Positions 26,459-35,269 of a stretch of 64,000 nucleotides of DNA are shown here, one piece after another; within the stretch, counting starts at the first letter, position 1; each line of letters opens with the position of its first letter. Both the position numbers and the translations under genes were made by a program. The stretch covers positions 558,001 through 622,000 of the forward strand of contig NZ_CP106882.1 of NCBI RefSeq assembly GCF_023634805.2. Reading direction: 5' to 3'. A model generated the notes under the pieces. That model ran no database searches and was not told the origin of the DNA. It saw only the letters and a list, made by a program, of their open reading frames with translations. The DNA comes from Comamonas endophytica (GTDB lineage Bacteria > Pseudomonadota > Gammaproteobacteria > Burkholderiales > Burkholderiaceae_C).

Positions 26459-27412
26459 ATGACGCGCATCGCCATTCTCGACGACTACCAGCGCCGGGCG
26501 CTGGACATGGCCGACTGGGCCTCGCTGCCGGGCGCCGAGGTGGTCAGCTTCGCGCAGGCGCTCGCGGGCCCGGCGCTGGCCCGGGCGCTGGCGGATTTCG
26601 ACGTGGTGGTGGCGATGCGCGAGCGCACGGCCTTCACCGCGGAGCTGATCGCGCAGCTGCCGCGCCTGCGGCTGATCGCCAGCACCGGGCTGCGCAACGC
26701 GGCCATCGATCTCGAAGCCTGCCGGCGCGCGGGCATCACCGTGACCGGCGCGCGCGGCGCAAGCCACGGCCTGGCGGCAACGGCCGAGACCGCCTGGGCG
26801 CTGATCCTGGCGCTGCACAAGCGGCTGCTGCCCTCGCACCTCGCCACCACGCAGGGCCGCTGGCAGCCGGAACTCGCGCTGCCGCTGCAGGGCCGCGTGC
26901 TGGGCCTGGTTGGCCTGGGCAATGTGGGACTGCACATGGCGCGCGTGGGCCAGGCCTTCGGCATGCAGGTCATTGCCTGGAGCCCGCACCTGACCGACGA
27001 ACGCGCGGCGCAGGCCGGCGTCAGCCGTGTGGACAAGCAGGAACTTTTTGCCGCTGCCGATGCGGTGTCGCTGCACCTGGTGCTGTCGGCCGAAACGGCG
27101 GGGGTCGTGGGCGCCGCCGAACTGGCAGCGATGCGGCCGCAGGCCTTTCTGGTCAACACGGCGCGTGCCGGGCTGGTCGATGAAGCGGCGCTGATCGATG
27201 CCCTCGCAGCCGGGCGCATCGGCGGCGCCGGGCTGGATGTGTTCTGGCAGGAGCCGCTGCCGGCGGCCCATGCGCTGTGCACGCTGCCCAATGTGGTGCT
27301 CACGCCGCACCTGGGCTATGCCACGGAGGAAAACCTCTCGGCCTTCTACCGCAACGTCGTGCGCGGCATCCGCCTGTGGATGGACGGCGGCGCGCCGCAG
27401 CTGCTGGCCTGA
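26459..27412 (+). CDS. D-isomer-specific 2-hydroxyacid dehydrogenase
   Basis: The 317-residue NAD(P)-dependent enzyme has the cofactor motif GLVGLGNVGLHMARVG and the active-site arginine in VNTARAGLVDEAAL. The acid and base pair are in the FWQEPLPAAHALC and VLTPHLGYA segments. It is the last gene of the run that starts at 22440. It converges on the Bug gene at 27419 with 6 bp between stops. It should interconvert a 2-oxoacid and a D-2-hydroxyacid; the substrate is unknown. Confidence 0.92.
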   Translation: MTRIAILDDYQRRALDMADWASLPGAEVVSFAQALAGPALARALADFDVVVAMRERTAFTAELIAQLPRLRLIASTGLRNAAIDLEACRRAGITVTGARGASHGLAATAETAWALILALHKRLLPSHLATTQGRWQPELALPLQGRVLGLVGLGNVGLHMARVGQAFGMQVIAWSPHLTDERAAQAGVSRVDKQELFAAADAVSLHLVLSAETAGVVGAAELAAMRPQAFLVNTARAGLVDEAALIDALAAGRIGGAGLDVFWQEPLPAAHALCTLPNVVLTPHLGYATEENLSAFYRNVVRGIRLWMDGGAPQLLA

Positions 27413-27418
27413 GGCGCC

Positions 27419-28402
27419 TCAGTCGGCCTTGACATGGGCCGACTTGACCACCGCCGCCCATTTCCTGCGGTCCCGTTCGATGACCTTGGCAAACTCCTCG
27501 GGGCTGCTGTGCAGCGGCTGGATGCCATAGGGCTTGAGCGCGACCTCCATCGAGGGCTCGCGCATCACTTTCACCAGCGTGCGGTTGAGGTACTGGACGA
27601 TTTCCGGCGCAGTGCCGGCCGGCGCCAGCACGCCCAGCCACAGCGATACGTCGTAGTCCGAGAAGCCCGGCGCCTGCGCCATGGCCGGCACCTCCGGCAT
27701 GGCCGGCATGCGCGTGCGCGAGGTCACCGCCAGCGGCCTCAGCTTGCCGTTCTTCGTGTACTCGCCAAACAGCGAGGCGGTGTCGAAAGTCATGTCGATG
27801 CGCCCCGCGATCAGGTCGGGCAACCCGGCCGAGCTGCCCTTGTAGGGCACATGCTGCATGTCCACGCCGGCAATGGACTTGAACAGCTCGCCCGACAGAT
27901 GGCTGCTGGTGCCGTTGCCGGCCGAGCTGAAGGTCAGCGCCCCCGGCTTGCTGCGTGCCAGCGCCACCAGTTCCGCCACCGATTTCGCCGGCACCTGCGG
28001 GTTCACCACCAGCAGATTGGCGGTGACATGGGTCAGGCCCACGGGCGCGAAGCTGGTGGCCGGGTCGTATTTGAGATTCGGGTAGAGGCTGGGGTTGATG
28101 GTCAGCACGCCCATGGTCGAGTACAGCAGCGTGTAGCCGTCCTTCGCGGCGCTGGCCACGGCCTCGGCGCCGATGCCGCCGCCCGCGCCGGCGCGGTTGT
28201 CCACTACCACCGGCTGACCCAGGGCCTCGGCGAGCTTCTGCGCCATGCCGCGCGCCATCTGGTCGGTGGCGCCGCCCGCCAGGAAGGGCACGATCAGGCG
28301 CAGCGGCTTGTTGGGGTAGCCGCCCGGGCCCTCGCCCGCGTGCGCGGCGGCCATTGCGGCGGTGGCCAGAGCGAGTCCGGCGATGAGTTTCATGCGTTGC
28401 AT
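27419..28402 (-). CDS. Bug/TctC-family periplasmic solute-binding protein
   Basis: The ATG at 28402 gives a clean signal peptide (MQRMKLIAGLALATAAMAAA); the longer open frame upstream has no family features. The 327-residue mature-type protein has VPFLAGGATDQMARGMAQK and VVVDNRAGAGGGIGAEAV. It is divergent from the enoyl-CoA hydratase at 28630 across 227 bp, which may share regulation with it. Confidence 0.9.
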   Translation of the reverse strand: MQRMKLIAGLALATAAMAAAHAGEGPGGYPNKPLRLIVPFLAGGATDQMARGMAQKLAEALGQPVVVDNRAGAGGGIGAEAVASAAKDGYTLLYSTMGVLTINPSLYPNLKYDPATSFAPVGLTHVTANLLVVNPQVPAKSVAELVALARSKPGALTFSSAGNGTSSHLSGELFKSIAGVDMQHVPYKGSSAGLPDLIAGRIDMTFDTASLFGEYTKNGKLRPLAVTSRTRMPAMPEVPAMAQAPGFSDYDVSLWLGVLAPAGTAPEIVQYLNRTLVKVMREPSMEVALKPYGIQPLHSSPEEFAKVIERDRRKWAAVVKSAHVKAD

Positions 28403-28629
28403 GCGATATGTCTCCCTTTTTGTGCTGCGCCGGCTCCCGACGTTCCGGATCGCGTTGCGCCAAGTGTAGGCAGCAAGCAGTCCGCGTTGGAGTCGGGCAG
28501 CGGCAAGGCTGGCATGCATCCCGGGTCATGGCTGCGGCCGGATCCGCATAGCAGAAGTGATGCTGCAGAGCTGGCTCGGACACCGCTTCGCTCGATAGAC
28601 TGGGTCTTTGTCACCAAAAGAGCAGAGAC

Positions 28630-29415
28630 ATGAGCGACTGGAAAGATTTGACCCAATTGAAGGTGGAAGTCGGCGATCACATTGCCGTGATGACCCTCGA
28701 CAGCCCGCCGGTGAACGCGCTGACGCGCACGCTGAACGACGAGCTGACCTGGGCGCTGGACCGCGTGTCGGAGATGGACGAGGTCCGCGTCGTGGTGCTC
28801 ACGGGCGCCGGCAAGGTGTTCTGCGCGGGCGCCGACTTGAAGGGCCGCGCCGAGGTCATCAAGGGCCCGGGCGATCTGCTGGCGCACTCGCGGCGCACGC
28901 GCGAGTGCTTCCACGCCATCCGCGAATGCGCCAAGCCCGTGATCTGCGCGATCAACGGCGCGGCGCTGGGCTCGGGCCTGGCGATGGCCGCCTCCTCCGA
29001 TATCCTGCTGTGCTCGGACAAGGCCTCGCTGGGCCTGCCCGAGGTCGACGTCGGCCTGCTCGGCGGCTGCCGCCACGCGATGCGCCTGTTCAGCCACACG
29101 CAGCTGCGCCACATGATGCTGACCGGCTACCGCATGCCCGGCGCCGAGCTGTACCGCCTGGGCATCGTGCTGGCCTGCACCGCGCCCGAGGCGCTGATGC
29201 CCGAGGCGATGAAGCTCGCTGCGACCATTGCCTCCAAGAGCCCGGTGTCCACGCGCATGGGCAAGCACACCATGAACGTGATCGAGGACATGAGCCTGCG
29301 CGACGGCTACCGCTACGAGCAGGACATGACGGCGCAGATCGCCAAGACGGACGATGCCAAGGAAGCGCAGGCGGCGTTCAGGGAGAAGCGGGCGCCGGTG
29401 TTCACGGGGCGCTGA
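28630..29415 (+). CDS. Enoyl-CoA hydratase/isomerase family protein
   Basis: The 261-residue crotonase-fold protein has the oxyanion-hole segments GAGKVFCAGADLKGR and INGAALGSGLAMAASSDI, followed by LGLPEVDVGLLGGCRHAMRL. Hydratase, isomerase or hydrolase chemistry is possible. A GCATAGC half-site lies 78 bp upstream. The gene stands alone before a repeat tract. Confidence 0.9.
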   Translation: MSDWKDLTQLKVEVGDHIAVMTLDSPPVNALTRTLNDELTWALDRVSEMDEVRVVVLTGAGKVFCAGADLKGRAEVIKGPGDLLAHSRRTRECFHAIRECAKPVICAINGAALGSGLAMAASSDILLCSDKASLGLPEVDVGLLGGCRHAMRLFSHTQLRHMMLTGYRMPGAELYRLGIVLACTAPEALMPEAMKLAATIASKSPVSTRMGKHTMNVIEDMSLRDGYRYEQDMTAQIAKTDDAKEAQAAFREKRAPVFTGR

Positions 29416-29540
29416 GCGCGAGGCTTAGCTCCCACCCTCCCCCGTTCGCCCTGATCCTGAGCTTGCCGAAGGATCGAAGGGTGGGTTGATCCGTTCGCCC
29501 TGAGCTTGCCGAAGGGTGGATGGCCTGTCCTATCGCCTGA

Positions 29541-29765
29541 ATCGCTTGCGTTGGAACCGCCCTGCCGGATATCTCGGGCAGGCCGCTCATGCTTCGACAG
29601 GCTCAGCACGAACGGTTTTCCCCCTGTTCGCCCTGAACCTGCCATGCTTCGACCGGCTCAGCAAGAACGGTTTTTCCCCGTTCGCCCTGAGCCTGCCTGG
29701 GCGGGTCCGTCGAAGGTTGACGGCCCCACTGAAATATCCAGCAGGGCCGTTCCAGCGCAAGCGAT
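29541..29765. repeat. MITE-like element with 37-bp terminal inverted repeats and REP-like units
   Basis: The left end ATCGCTTGCGTTGGAACC... (29541-29577) and the inverse of the right end (29729-29765) match at 32 of 37 positions. Between them are inverted REP-like units such as GACAGGCTCAGCACGAACGG near 29597 and a variant at 29648-29667, facing GTTCGCCCTGA units. Further GTTCGCCCTGA units lie at about 29444 and 29492. The right end touches the stop codon of the amidohydrolase gene. No ORF lies inside, so any mobility would need a transposase supplied elsewhere. The gap 29416-29764 holds nothing else. Confidence 0.6.
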
Positions 29766-30583
29766 CAGCCGTACAGCCGCCCCGGATTGTCCTGCAGCAC
29801 CTTGCGCACCAGCGCCTCGCTGCCAGCCCATTCCTTGAAGCTATCGAGCAGCTGCAGCGCATCGGGCACAGGATTGACGCGCAGATGCGGCCAGTCGCTG
29901 CCCCAGACCAGCTGCTCGGGATTGGCCTGCAGCATCAGTTCATGGAAGGGCCGCGCGCGCTCCAGGTCGGCATCGCCCAGCACGTTGCGGTAGGCGCACA
30001 GCTTGACCCAGGCCTTGCCCTGCTCCAGCAGCGCCAGCAGCTGGCGAAAGCCCGGCTCGTTCACACCGGCGGCGGCATCGAAGCCACCCATGTGGTCGAT
30101 GACCAGCGGCACGGGCAGCGCGCGCAGGCGCGGCGCGATCTCCGGCAGCGCCTGGCAATCGGTCCACAGTTCGGCATGCAGGCCTTCCTCGGCCAGCGCG
30201 CCGGCCATCTGCTCCAGGTCCTGCAGCGAGGCACTGCCGGCGAAGTTGCCGCCCGCGGCACTGCGCTGGCTGAAGCGCGCCGCACGCACGCCGCGCGCGC
30301 GCAGGCCGGCAAGGCGCCCGGCGGCCTCGGCGCGCAGCACCACCACGCCGCGCAGCTGCGGCAGCGCGGCGAGCGTGTCCAGCAGCAGGCTGTGGTCCTC
30401 GCCATAGGCGCTGGGATGCACCAGCACGCCGTGGGACAGGCCCAGGCGCTGCAGCAGCGCCAGATAGTCGGCCTGCACCGCTTCGGGCGGCGTATAGCTG
30501 CGGTCCTCGCCCAGCGGATACTGCGCGTAGGGGCCGAACAGATGGGCGTGGCAGTCCCAGCCCTGGGTGACCAAAGTGCTCAT
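29765..30583 (-). CDS. Amidohydrolase-superfamily protein (LigI/2-pyrone dicarboxylate lactonase-like)
   Basis: The 272-residue TIM-barrel protein starts MSTLVTQGWDCHAHLFGPYA, where DCHAHLF is the metal-site or substrate motif of the amidohydrolase-2 family. VIDHMGGFD and VWGSDWPHLR supply the later His and catalytic Asp. The closest familiar theme is hydrolysis of a lactone or pyrone dicarboxylate. Its ATG overlaps the stop of the upstream CMD-like gene by 4 bp (ATGA), so the two are translationally coupled. Confidence 0.85.
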   Translation of the reverse strand: MSTLVTQGWDCHAHLFGPYAQYPLGEDRSYTPPEAVQADYLALLQRLGLSHGVLVHPSAYGEDHSLLLDTLAALPQLRGVVVLRAEAAGRLAGLRARGVRAARFSQRSAAGGNFAGSASLQDLEQMAGALAEEGLHAELWTDCQALPEIAPRLRALPVPLVIDHMGGFDAAAGVNEPGFRQLLALLEQGKAWVKLCAYRNVLGDADLERARPFHELMLQANPEQLVWGSDWPHLRVNPVPDALQLLDSFKEWAGSEALVRKVLQDNPGRLYG

Positions 30584-31155
30584 GCTGCCGTCCCCTGGTG
30601 CTGCGGCAGCGGAAATGCCGGCTGCTGGCCCTCGGGCAGAGGGATCTCGTGGGCGTTGAGCGTCATGGCCACCATGGTGTAGTAGCCGACCAGCGCCGTG
30701 AGTTCGACCACCGCGCGCTCGCCAAAGGCCTGCACCGCTGCGGCGTAGGTCGCGTCGGAGACCGAGCGCTGCTGGTTGAGCTCCAGCGCGAACTGGTACA
30801 CCAGCTGCTCCTCGGGGGCGCGGAACGGCGGCGGCGTCTGGGCCAGCAGCGCCTCGAGGATGTCGGCCTCGATGCCGATCTTCTCCGACTCGCGGCGGTG
30901 CGCATACCACTCGAAGGGCGACTGGCAGGCGCGGCCCGTGACCAGGATGGCGATCTCCGACAGGCGCGGCGTGAAGCTGGTGCGGTAGCGCAGCAGCGCG
31001 CCGAGCGCCTGCCAGCAGTCGGCGAGCTCGGCGTTGTGCAGCGCGGCGCGCAGCGGGCCCTCGATCTTGCCGCGTGGGCCGGAGACCACCTTGTCATAGA
31101 CCTGGCGCTGCGCGGGCGACATGCTTTCGGGGGCGGGTAAAGAAATGCGGGGCAT
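30580..31155 (-). CDS. Carboxymuconolactone decarboxylase-family protein
   Basis: The 191-residue helical protein resembles the CMD/AhpD superfamily (LRYRTSFTPRLSEIAILVTGR and FEWYAHRRESEKIGI). The family's CxxC redox pair is absent; only a single Cys lies in GRACQSPFEWYAH. This leans towards a decarboxylase or lactone-handling role rather than peroxidase activity. It is coupled to the lactonase-like gene. It lies 77 bp downstream of the LysR gene at 31233 on the same strand. Confidence 0.85.
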   Translation of the reverse strand: MPRISLPAPESMSPAQRQVYDKVVSGPRGKIEGPLRAALHNAELADCWQALGALLRYRTSFTPRLSEIAILVTGRACQSPFEWYAHRRESEKIGIEADILEALLAQTPPPFRAPEEQLVYQFALELNQQRSVSDATYAAAVQAFGERAVVELTALVGYYTMVAMTLNAHEIPLPEGQQPAFPLPQHQGTAA

Positions 31156-31232
31156 GGGTCTCCTTCGGGTTTCAGGCTGTGGATTTCACCACGCGCATGC
31201 GCCGCCACACCCTCCAGGCTGCGGCAAAGCTG

Positions 31233-32201
31233 TTATGCCTGCAGCGTGGAGCGCCACATGCCGGCCTGCGCCTGTTCGTCGACGATCTGCGCGATCTGCC
31301 GCGCCACGGCCGAGGCCGCGCGGCCCGGGCCCTTGTTCTTCGCGAAGGCCATCGACACGATGCGCTGCAGCGGCGGGTTGACGATGCGCGCCGCGCTCAG
31401 CGTGCCCTCGCGCACCTCGCTCCAGACGGCGTGGATCGGCAGCACGGTGTAGAGCCGCTCCTGCGCCACCAGCGAGCGCATCAGCGGCAGCGAATCGGCC
31501 TCGATGACCGGCACCAGGTTCAGATGCTCCTGGCGCGCCAGCGCATCGAGCGTCGTGCGCAAGCCGTTCGGGGCGCCCGGCAGGATGAAGGGCAGATCGT
31601 GCAGCGCCGAGAACGGCACCTCGGGCTGCGAAGTCAGCGCATCGCCCGCCGGGCCGATCAGGAAGCTCTCGACGCTGGCCAGCGCCTGTTCGTGCTCCGG
31701 CACCGCGTGGCTGTAGCGGTAGAGGATGGCGATGTCCACGCGCGCGTCGGCCAGCCATTCCTCGACCTGGCCGCTCGAGCCCTCGAGGATCTTCAGGTGC
31801 ACGCCCGGGTACTGCGCGCGCACCTGCTGGAACAGCCGACCGACGATGGGCCCGGAGATCGAGGGCAGCGAGCCCACCGTGACGCGCCCGGCGGGCTCGC
31901 GCGCCTCGCCGCGGATCTCGACTTCCAGCTGCTCGGCATCGGCCAGCAGGTTCTTCACGTGCGGGAAGATGCGCTCGCCCACATCGGACAGCGTCACGCC
32001 GCGCCCGGTGCGGTTGAACAGCCGCGCGCCGCAGTCGCGCTCGAGCGCGTTGAGCTGGCGGCTCAGCAGGGACTGGTTGCTGTCGAGGAACAGCGCGGCG
32101 CGCGTCAGGCTGCCCAGCTCGGCGATCGCCAGGAAGGTGCGCCATTTCTGCAGGTTGGAGGCGATGTCGAGCTGGAGAGTGGTGGCTTTGGCGCTGTGCA
32201 T
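31233..32201 (-). CDS. LysR-family transcriptional regulator
   Basis: The 322-residue regulator (ATG at 32201, MHSAKATTLQLDIASN) has a LysR helix-turn-helix (LGSLTRAALFLDSNQSLLSR) and a C-terminal effector domain. A 15-codon longer start at 32246 is possible. It sits in the middle of a leftward series, after the alpha/beta hydrolase gene and before the CMD-like and lactonase-like genes, and is the natural candidate to regulate them and perhaps the CoA-transferase genes. Confidence 0.88.
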   Translation of the reverse strand: MHSAKATTLQLDIASNLQKWRTFLAIAELGSLTRAALFLDSNQSLLSRQLNALERDCGARLFNRTGRGVTLSDVGERIFPHVKNLLADAEQLEVEIRGEAREPAGRVTVGSLPSISGPIVGRLFQQVRAQYPGVHLKILEGSSGQVEEWLADARVDIAILYRYSHAVPEHEQALASVESFLIGPAGDALTSQPEVPFSALHDLPFILPGAPNGLRTTLDALARQEHLNLVPVIEADSLPLMRSLVAQERLYTVLPIHAVWSEVREGTLSAARIVNPPLQRIVSMAFAKNKGPGRAASAVARQIAQIVDEQAQAGMWRSTLQA

Positions 32202-32306
32202 TGAAAAAGGGAAGACGCATCGGGGCAATGCATGATTAGACCGCATGCCCGGCGCCGCGGCCAGCCCGGGTTAGCCACAAGGCCGGCGCGGCGCAGCGCG
32301 GCCCTC

Positions 32307-33149
32307 TCAGTCCGGCAGCCGCGCCACCCAGCGCGCGATGGCCTCGGCCACCGCCAGCGGCTGCTCCACCACCAGCGCATGGCTGGCCTGCGCGATCAGC
32401 TCCACCGCCACCTTCTGCGCGCCCAGCAGTTCCTGCAGCTCGGCGCGGCTCGATGGCGGGCGCCAGGGGTCCTGGGCGCCCTGCAGGTCCAGCAGCGGCG
32501 CGTGGGCCACCGTCCACCAGCGCTCCTTGGGCGGCACGGCTCCCGCCGCACGGTAGATGGCGCGCAGCTCGGGGTGCCAGCCTTCGAGCCAATCCGTGGG
32601 GTCGTTGCCCGGCGCAAAGAAAGCACGCTGCAGATGTTCCAGGCGCAACGCGCGCGGCTGGCTGGCATCGGAGGCAATATCCAGCGAGTCGGCCATGCCC
32701 GCCGGAAACACGCGCGCCGCGGCCCCCGCCACCACCACGCCGCGCACGCACTGGGGATGGTCCAGGTCGGCGACGCGCGCGATGAAATGGCCAAAGGCAT
32801 GGCCGACCAGCACCGCGCGGCCGCCGCCCAGCGCCTGCACGCAGTCGATCACATCCTGCGCCAGCACATGCAGTGTGAGCTGCTCCACCGGCAGCGTGGT
32901 GCGCCCCATGCCGCGCGGCTGCGGCCGCAGCACGCGCAGGCCGTGCAGCGCCAGCTCCTGCGCCACGGCGTCGAAATCCAGCGAATCGCGCTGCGACGAG
33001 GGCAGCAGCGCGACGGCGGCGCCGCTGCCGTCGCGGGGCGCGTCGACCACCACATCGATCGCGCCGCCTTCGACGCGTACCAGCTCGCGGCGCCGGAGCA
33101 CCGCCGAGGGGCCGAAGGTCTTCACCGGGCTTGCATGCATGGCCGCCAC
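32307..33149 (-). CDS. Alpha/beta-hydrolase-fold protein lacking the nucleophile serine
   Basis: The 280-residue protein has the alpha/beta-hydrolase core, with RGMGRTT as the oxyanion region, D227 in QGAQDPWRPP and H257 in QASHALVVE. The nucleophile elbow reads VLVGHAFGHF, so A118 stands where Ser, Cys or Asp is expected. Unless another residue serves, ordinary esterase chemistry is unlikely. The gene is 3 bp after a Bug gene and belongs to the operon Bug, lactonising enzyme, Bug, hydrolase. Confidence 0.83.
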   Translation of the reverse strand: MAAMHASPVKTFGPSAVLRRRELVRVEGGAIDVVVDAPRDGSGAAVALLPSSQRDSLDFDAVAQELALHGLRVLRPQPRGMGRTTLPVEQLTLHVLAQDVIDCVQALGGGRAVLVGHAFGHFIARVADLDHPQCVRGVVVAGAAARVFPAGMADSLDIASDASQPRALRLEHLQRAFFAPGNDPTDWLEGWHPELRAIYRAAGAVPPKERWWTVAHAPLLDLQGAQDPWRPPSSRAELQELLGAQKVAVELIAQASHALVVEQPLAVAEAIARWVARLPD

Positions 33150-33152
33150 CGC

Positions 33153-34154
33153 TCAATCCACCTTGGCGCCCGACTGCCTGACGATGCCGCGCCATTTGGC
33201 GATCTCGCTGCGCACCAGCTGCGCGAACTCCTCCGGGCTGCTCGAGGCCGGCTCGATGCCCAGCGCGATCAGCTGCCGGCGCAACTCGGGCGTGGCCATC
33301 GCGCGCACCAGGGCCGCGTTGAGCTTGTCGATGACCGGCTTGGGCGTGCCGGCCGGCGCCAATACGCCCAGCCAGTTGGAGACGTCATAGCCGGCCAGCC
33401 CCGACTCGGCGAGGGTGGGGACGTCCGGCAGCGCGCCCAGCCGGGTGCGCGAGGTCACACCCAGCGCACGGGCACGCCCGGAGCGGATGTGTTCCTCATA
33501 GACGGTATAGGAGTCGAAGGTCATGTCCACCCGGCCGGCCAGCACATCGGTGAGCAGCGGGGCACTGCCCTTGTAGGGCACGTGCATCATCTGCACGCCC
33601 GCCAGCGCCTCGAACAGCGCGCCCGACAGATGGCTGGAGCTGCCGTTGCCGGCCGAGCCATAGGTCAGCGTCCCAGGCTTTCGCCTGGCCAGCGCGATCA
33701 GCTCCCCGACATTGCGCGCCGGCACCGCCGCGCCCACCACCAGCACGCGCGGCGTGGTGTGGGTGAGCGCCACCGGCGCGAAATCCTTGACCGGGTCGTA
33801 GCGCAGCTTGGCATACAGCGCCGGGTTGATGGCCTGCGTGCCCATGGTGGCGAAGAACAGCGTGTAGCCGTCGGCCGGCGCGCGCGCCACGGCCTCGGCC
33901 GCGGTGGTGCCGCCCGCGCCGCCGCGGTTCTCGATCACCACCTGCTGCCCGAGCTCGGTGCCCAGACGCAGCGCCATGCCGCGCGCCATCATGTCGGCGG
34001 CGCCGCCCGCAGGGAAAGGCACGATCAGGCGCAGCGGCTTGTCGGGGTAGCTCTGGGCCCGGGACATGCCGGGCGCCATGGCCAGCGCAGTGGCGGCCAG
34101 TCCCAGTGCCAGGAGTTGCCGGCGACTGTAGGGAAAGCTTTGAAAAACTGTCAT
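33153..34154 (-). CDS. Bug/TctC-family periplasmic solute-binding protein
   Basis: The 333-residue protein has a signal peptide (SRRQLLALGLAATALAMAP ... SRAQSYPDKP), VPFPAGGAADMMARGMALR and VVIENRGGAGGTTAAEAV. It lies 43 bp after the lactonising-enzyme gene and 3 bp before the hydrolase gene, all leftward. Two Bug genes flank the lactonising enzyme in this operon, so related but distinct ligands are possible. Confidence 0.92.
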   Translation of the reverse strand: MTVFQSFPYSRRQLLALGLAATALAMAPGMSRAQSYPDKPLRLIVPFPAGGAADMMARGMALRLGTELGQQVVIENRGGAGGTTAAEAVARAPADGYTLFFATMGTQAINPALYAKLRYDPVKDFAPVALTHTTPRVLVVGAAVPARNVGELIALARRKPGTLTYGSAGNGSSSHLSGALFEALAGVQMMHVPYKGSAPLLTDVLAGRVDMTFDSYTVYEEHIRSGRARALGVTSRTRLGALPDVPTLAESGLAGYDVSNWLGVLAPAGTPKPVIDKLNAALVRAMATPELRRQLIALGIEPASSSPEEFAQLVRSEIAKWRGIVRQSGAKVD

Positions 34155-34197
34155 GGCGTTTGTCTACTTGTTATTGAAATCCGGGCGCGCCAATGCG

Positions 34198-35265
34198 TCA
34201 GTCGCGCCAGCCCACCCCGCAGCCCGGCCCCTCGGGCAGCGCCAGCCGGCCCGCATGCACCGGCAGCGGCGTGAACGGATCGTCCTGCAGGTGCAGATGC
34301 TCCGACAGCTCGCAGGCATAGGGCAGCGCCTTCGGAACGCACGCCGCCTGCAGCGCCATCGCCTGCATCAGCGCCGGCCCGAAGGCCGCGCCCACGCGGC
34401 AGGCCACCTGGCCGGCCTCGCAGATGCGCACGGCCTCCATGAAGCGGCGCAGGCCGCCCAGGTTCGTGACCTTGAGGTTGATCACGTCGACCATGCGCTC
34501 GGACACCAGCCTGAACACATCGCGCACGCTCTGCGCGCTCTCGTCGGCCTCGATGGCCACGGGCAGCGTGCGCGTGAGCAGCGCCAGCCCGGCCACGTCG
34601 GCCGCGGGCACGGGCTGCTCGATCAGCGTGATGCCGAAGCGCTCCATGCGGCCGAATGCGCCGATCAGCTGCTTGGCGTTATAGGACTGGTTCGGGTCCA
34701 GCGTCAGCGCCACCTCCGGCCCCACCGAGGCGCGCACCGCGGCGATGCGCTGGATGTCGGTCTCGGTGTCGCCAGCCAGCTTGAGCTTGAGCTGGCCGTA
34801 GCCCTCGCCCGCGAGCCGCGCGGCCATTGCCGCCATCTCGTCGGGCGCCTTGATCGGCAGGATGCGCGACAGCGCCACGCCATCGCGCAGCTTGCCGCCC
34901 AGCAGCACATGCACCGGCACGCCCAGGCGGCGCGCCAGCAGGTCGTGCAGCGCCATGTCGATGCCGGCTTTCACCGTGGGGTTGAAGGCCAGCGTGGCAT
35001 CGATCTCCTCCATCACCGCAGCGATGTCGTCGGCGCGCCGCCCGACCAGCCGCGGCGCGAGGAACTCGAGCGCGGCCAGCGCGCCGGCGCCATGCGTGGA
35101 GATCGCGGGAATCGCATGCACATAGCCCAGGCCGGTGTGGCCGTCCTCGTCCTGCAGCTGCAGCACCGCCCCTTCCAGGCGCGGCACCTGCGCGCGCGCG
35201 AATTTCCATTGCGGGTCCGCCAGCCCCTGGATGCAGGGCTTGACCGTGGCGTGGGTGATCTTCAT
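34198..35265 (-). CDS. Mandelate racemase/muconate lactonising enzyme (enolase superfamily)
   Basis: The 355-residue protein has the two-domain enolase fold. The KxK pair is K160/K162 (QLKLKLAG). Metal ligands are expected at D190 (LTLDPNQSY), E216 (TLIEQPV) and the EADES segment (239-243), with the second base lysine K265 in INLKVTNLGG. This pattern fits the muconate-lactonising or dipeptide-epimerase subgroup. With a lactonase-like amidohydrolase and CMD-like protein nearby, cycloisomerisation of a muconate-type acid is plausible, though the substrate is not proven. Confidence 0.9.
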   Translation of the reverse strand: MKITHATVKPCIQGLADPQWKFARAQVPRLEGAVLQLQDEDGHTGLGYVHAIPAISTHGAGALAALEFLAPRLVGRRADDIAAVMEEIDATLAFNPTVKAGIDMALHDLLARRLGVPVHVLLGGKLRDGVALSRILPIKAPDEMAAMAARLAGEGYGQLKLKLAGDTETDIQRIAAVRASVGPEVALTLDPNQSYNAKQLIGAFGRMERFGITLIEQPVPAADVAGLALLTRTLPVAIEADESAQSVRDVFRLVSERMVDVINLKVTNLGGLRRFMEAVRICEAGQVACRVGAAFGPALMQAMALQAACVPKALPYACELSEHLHLQDDPFTPLPVHAGRLALPEGPGCGVGWRD

Positions 35266-35269
35266 GGCA

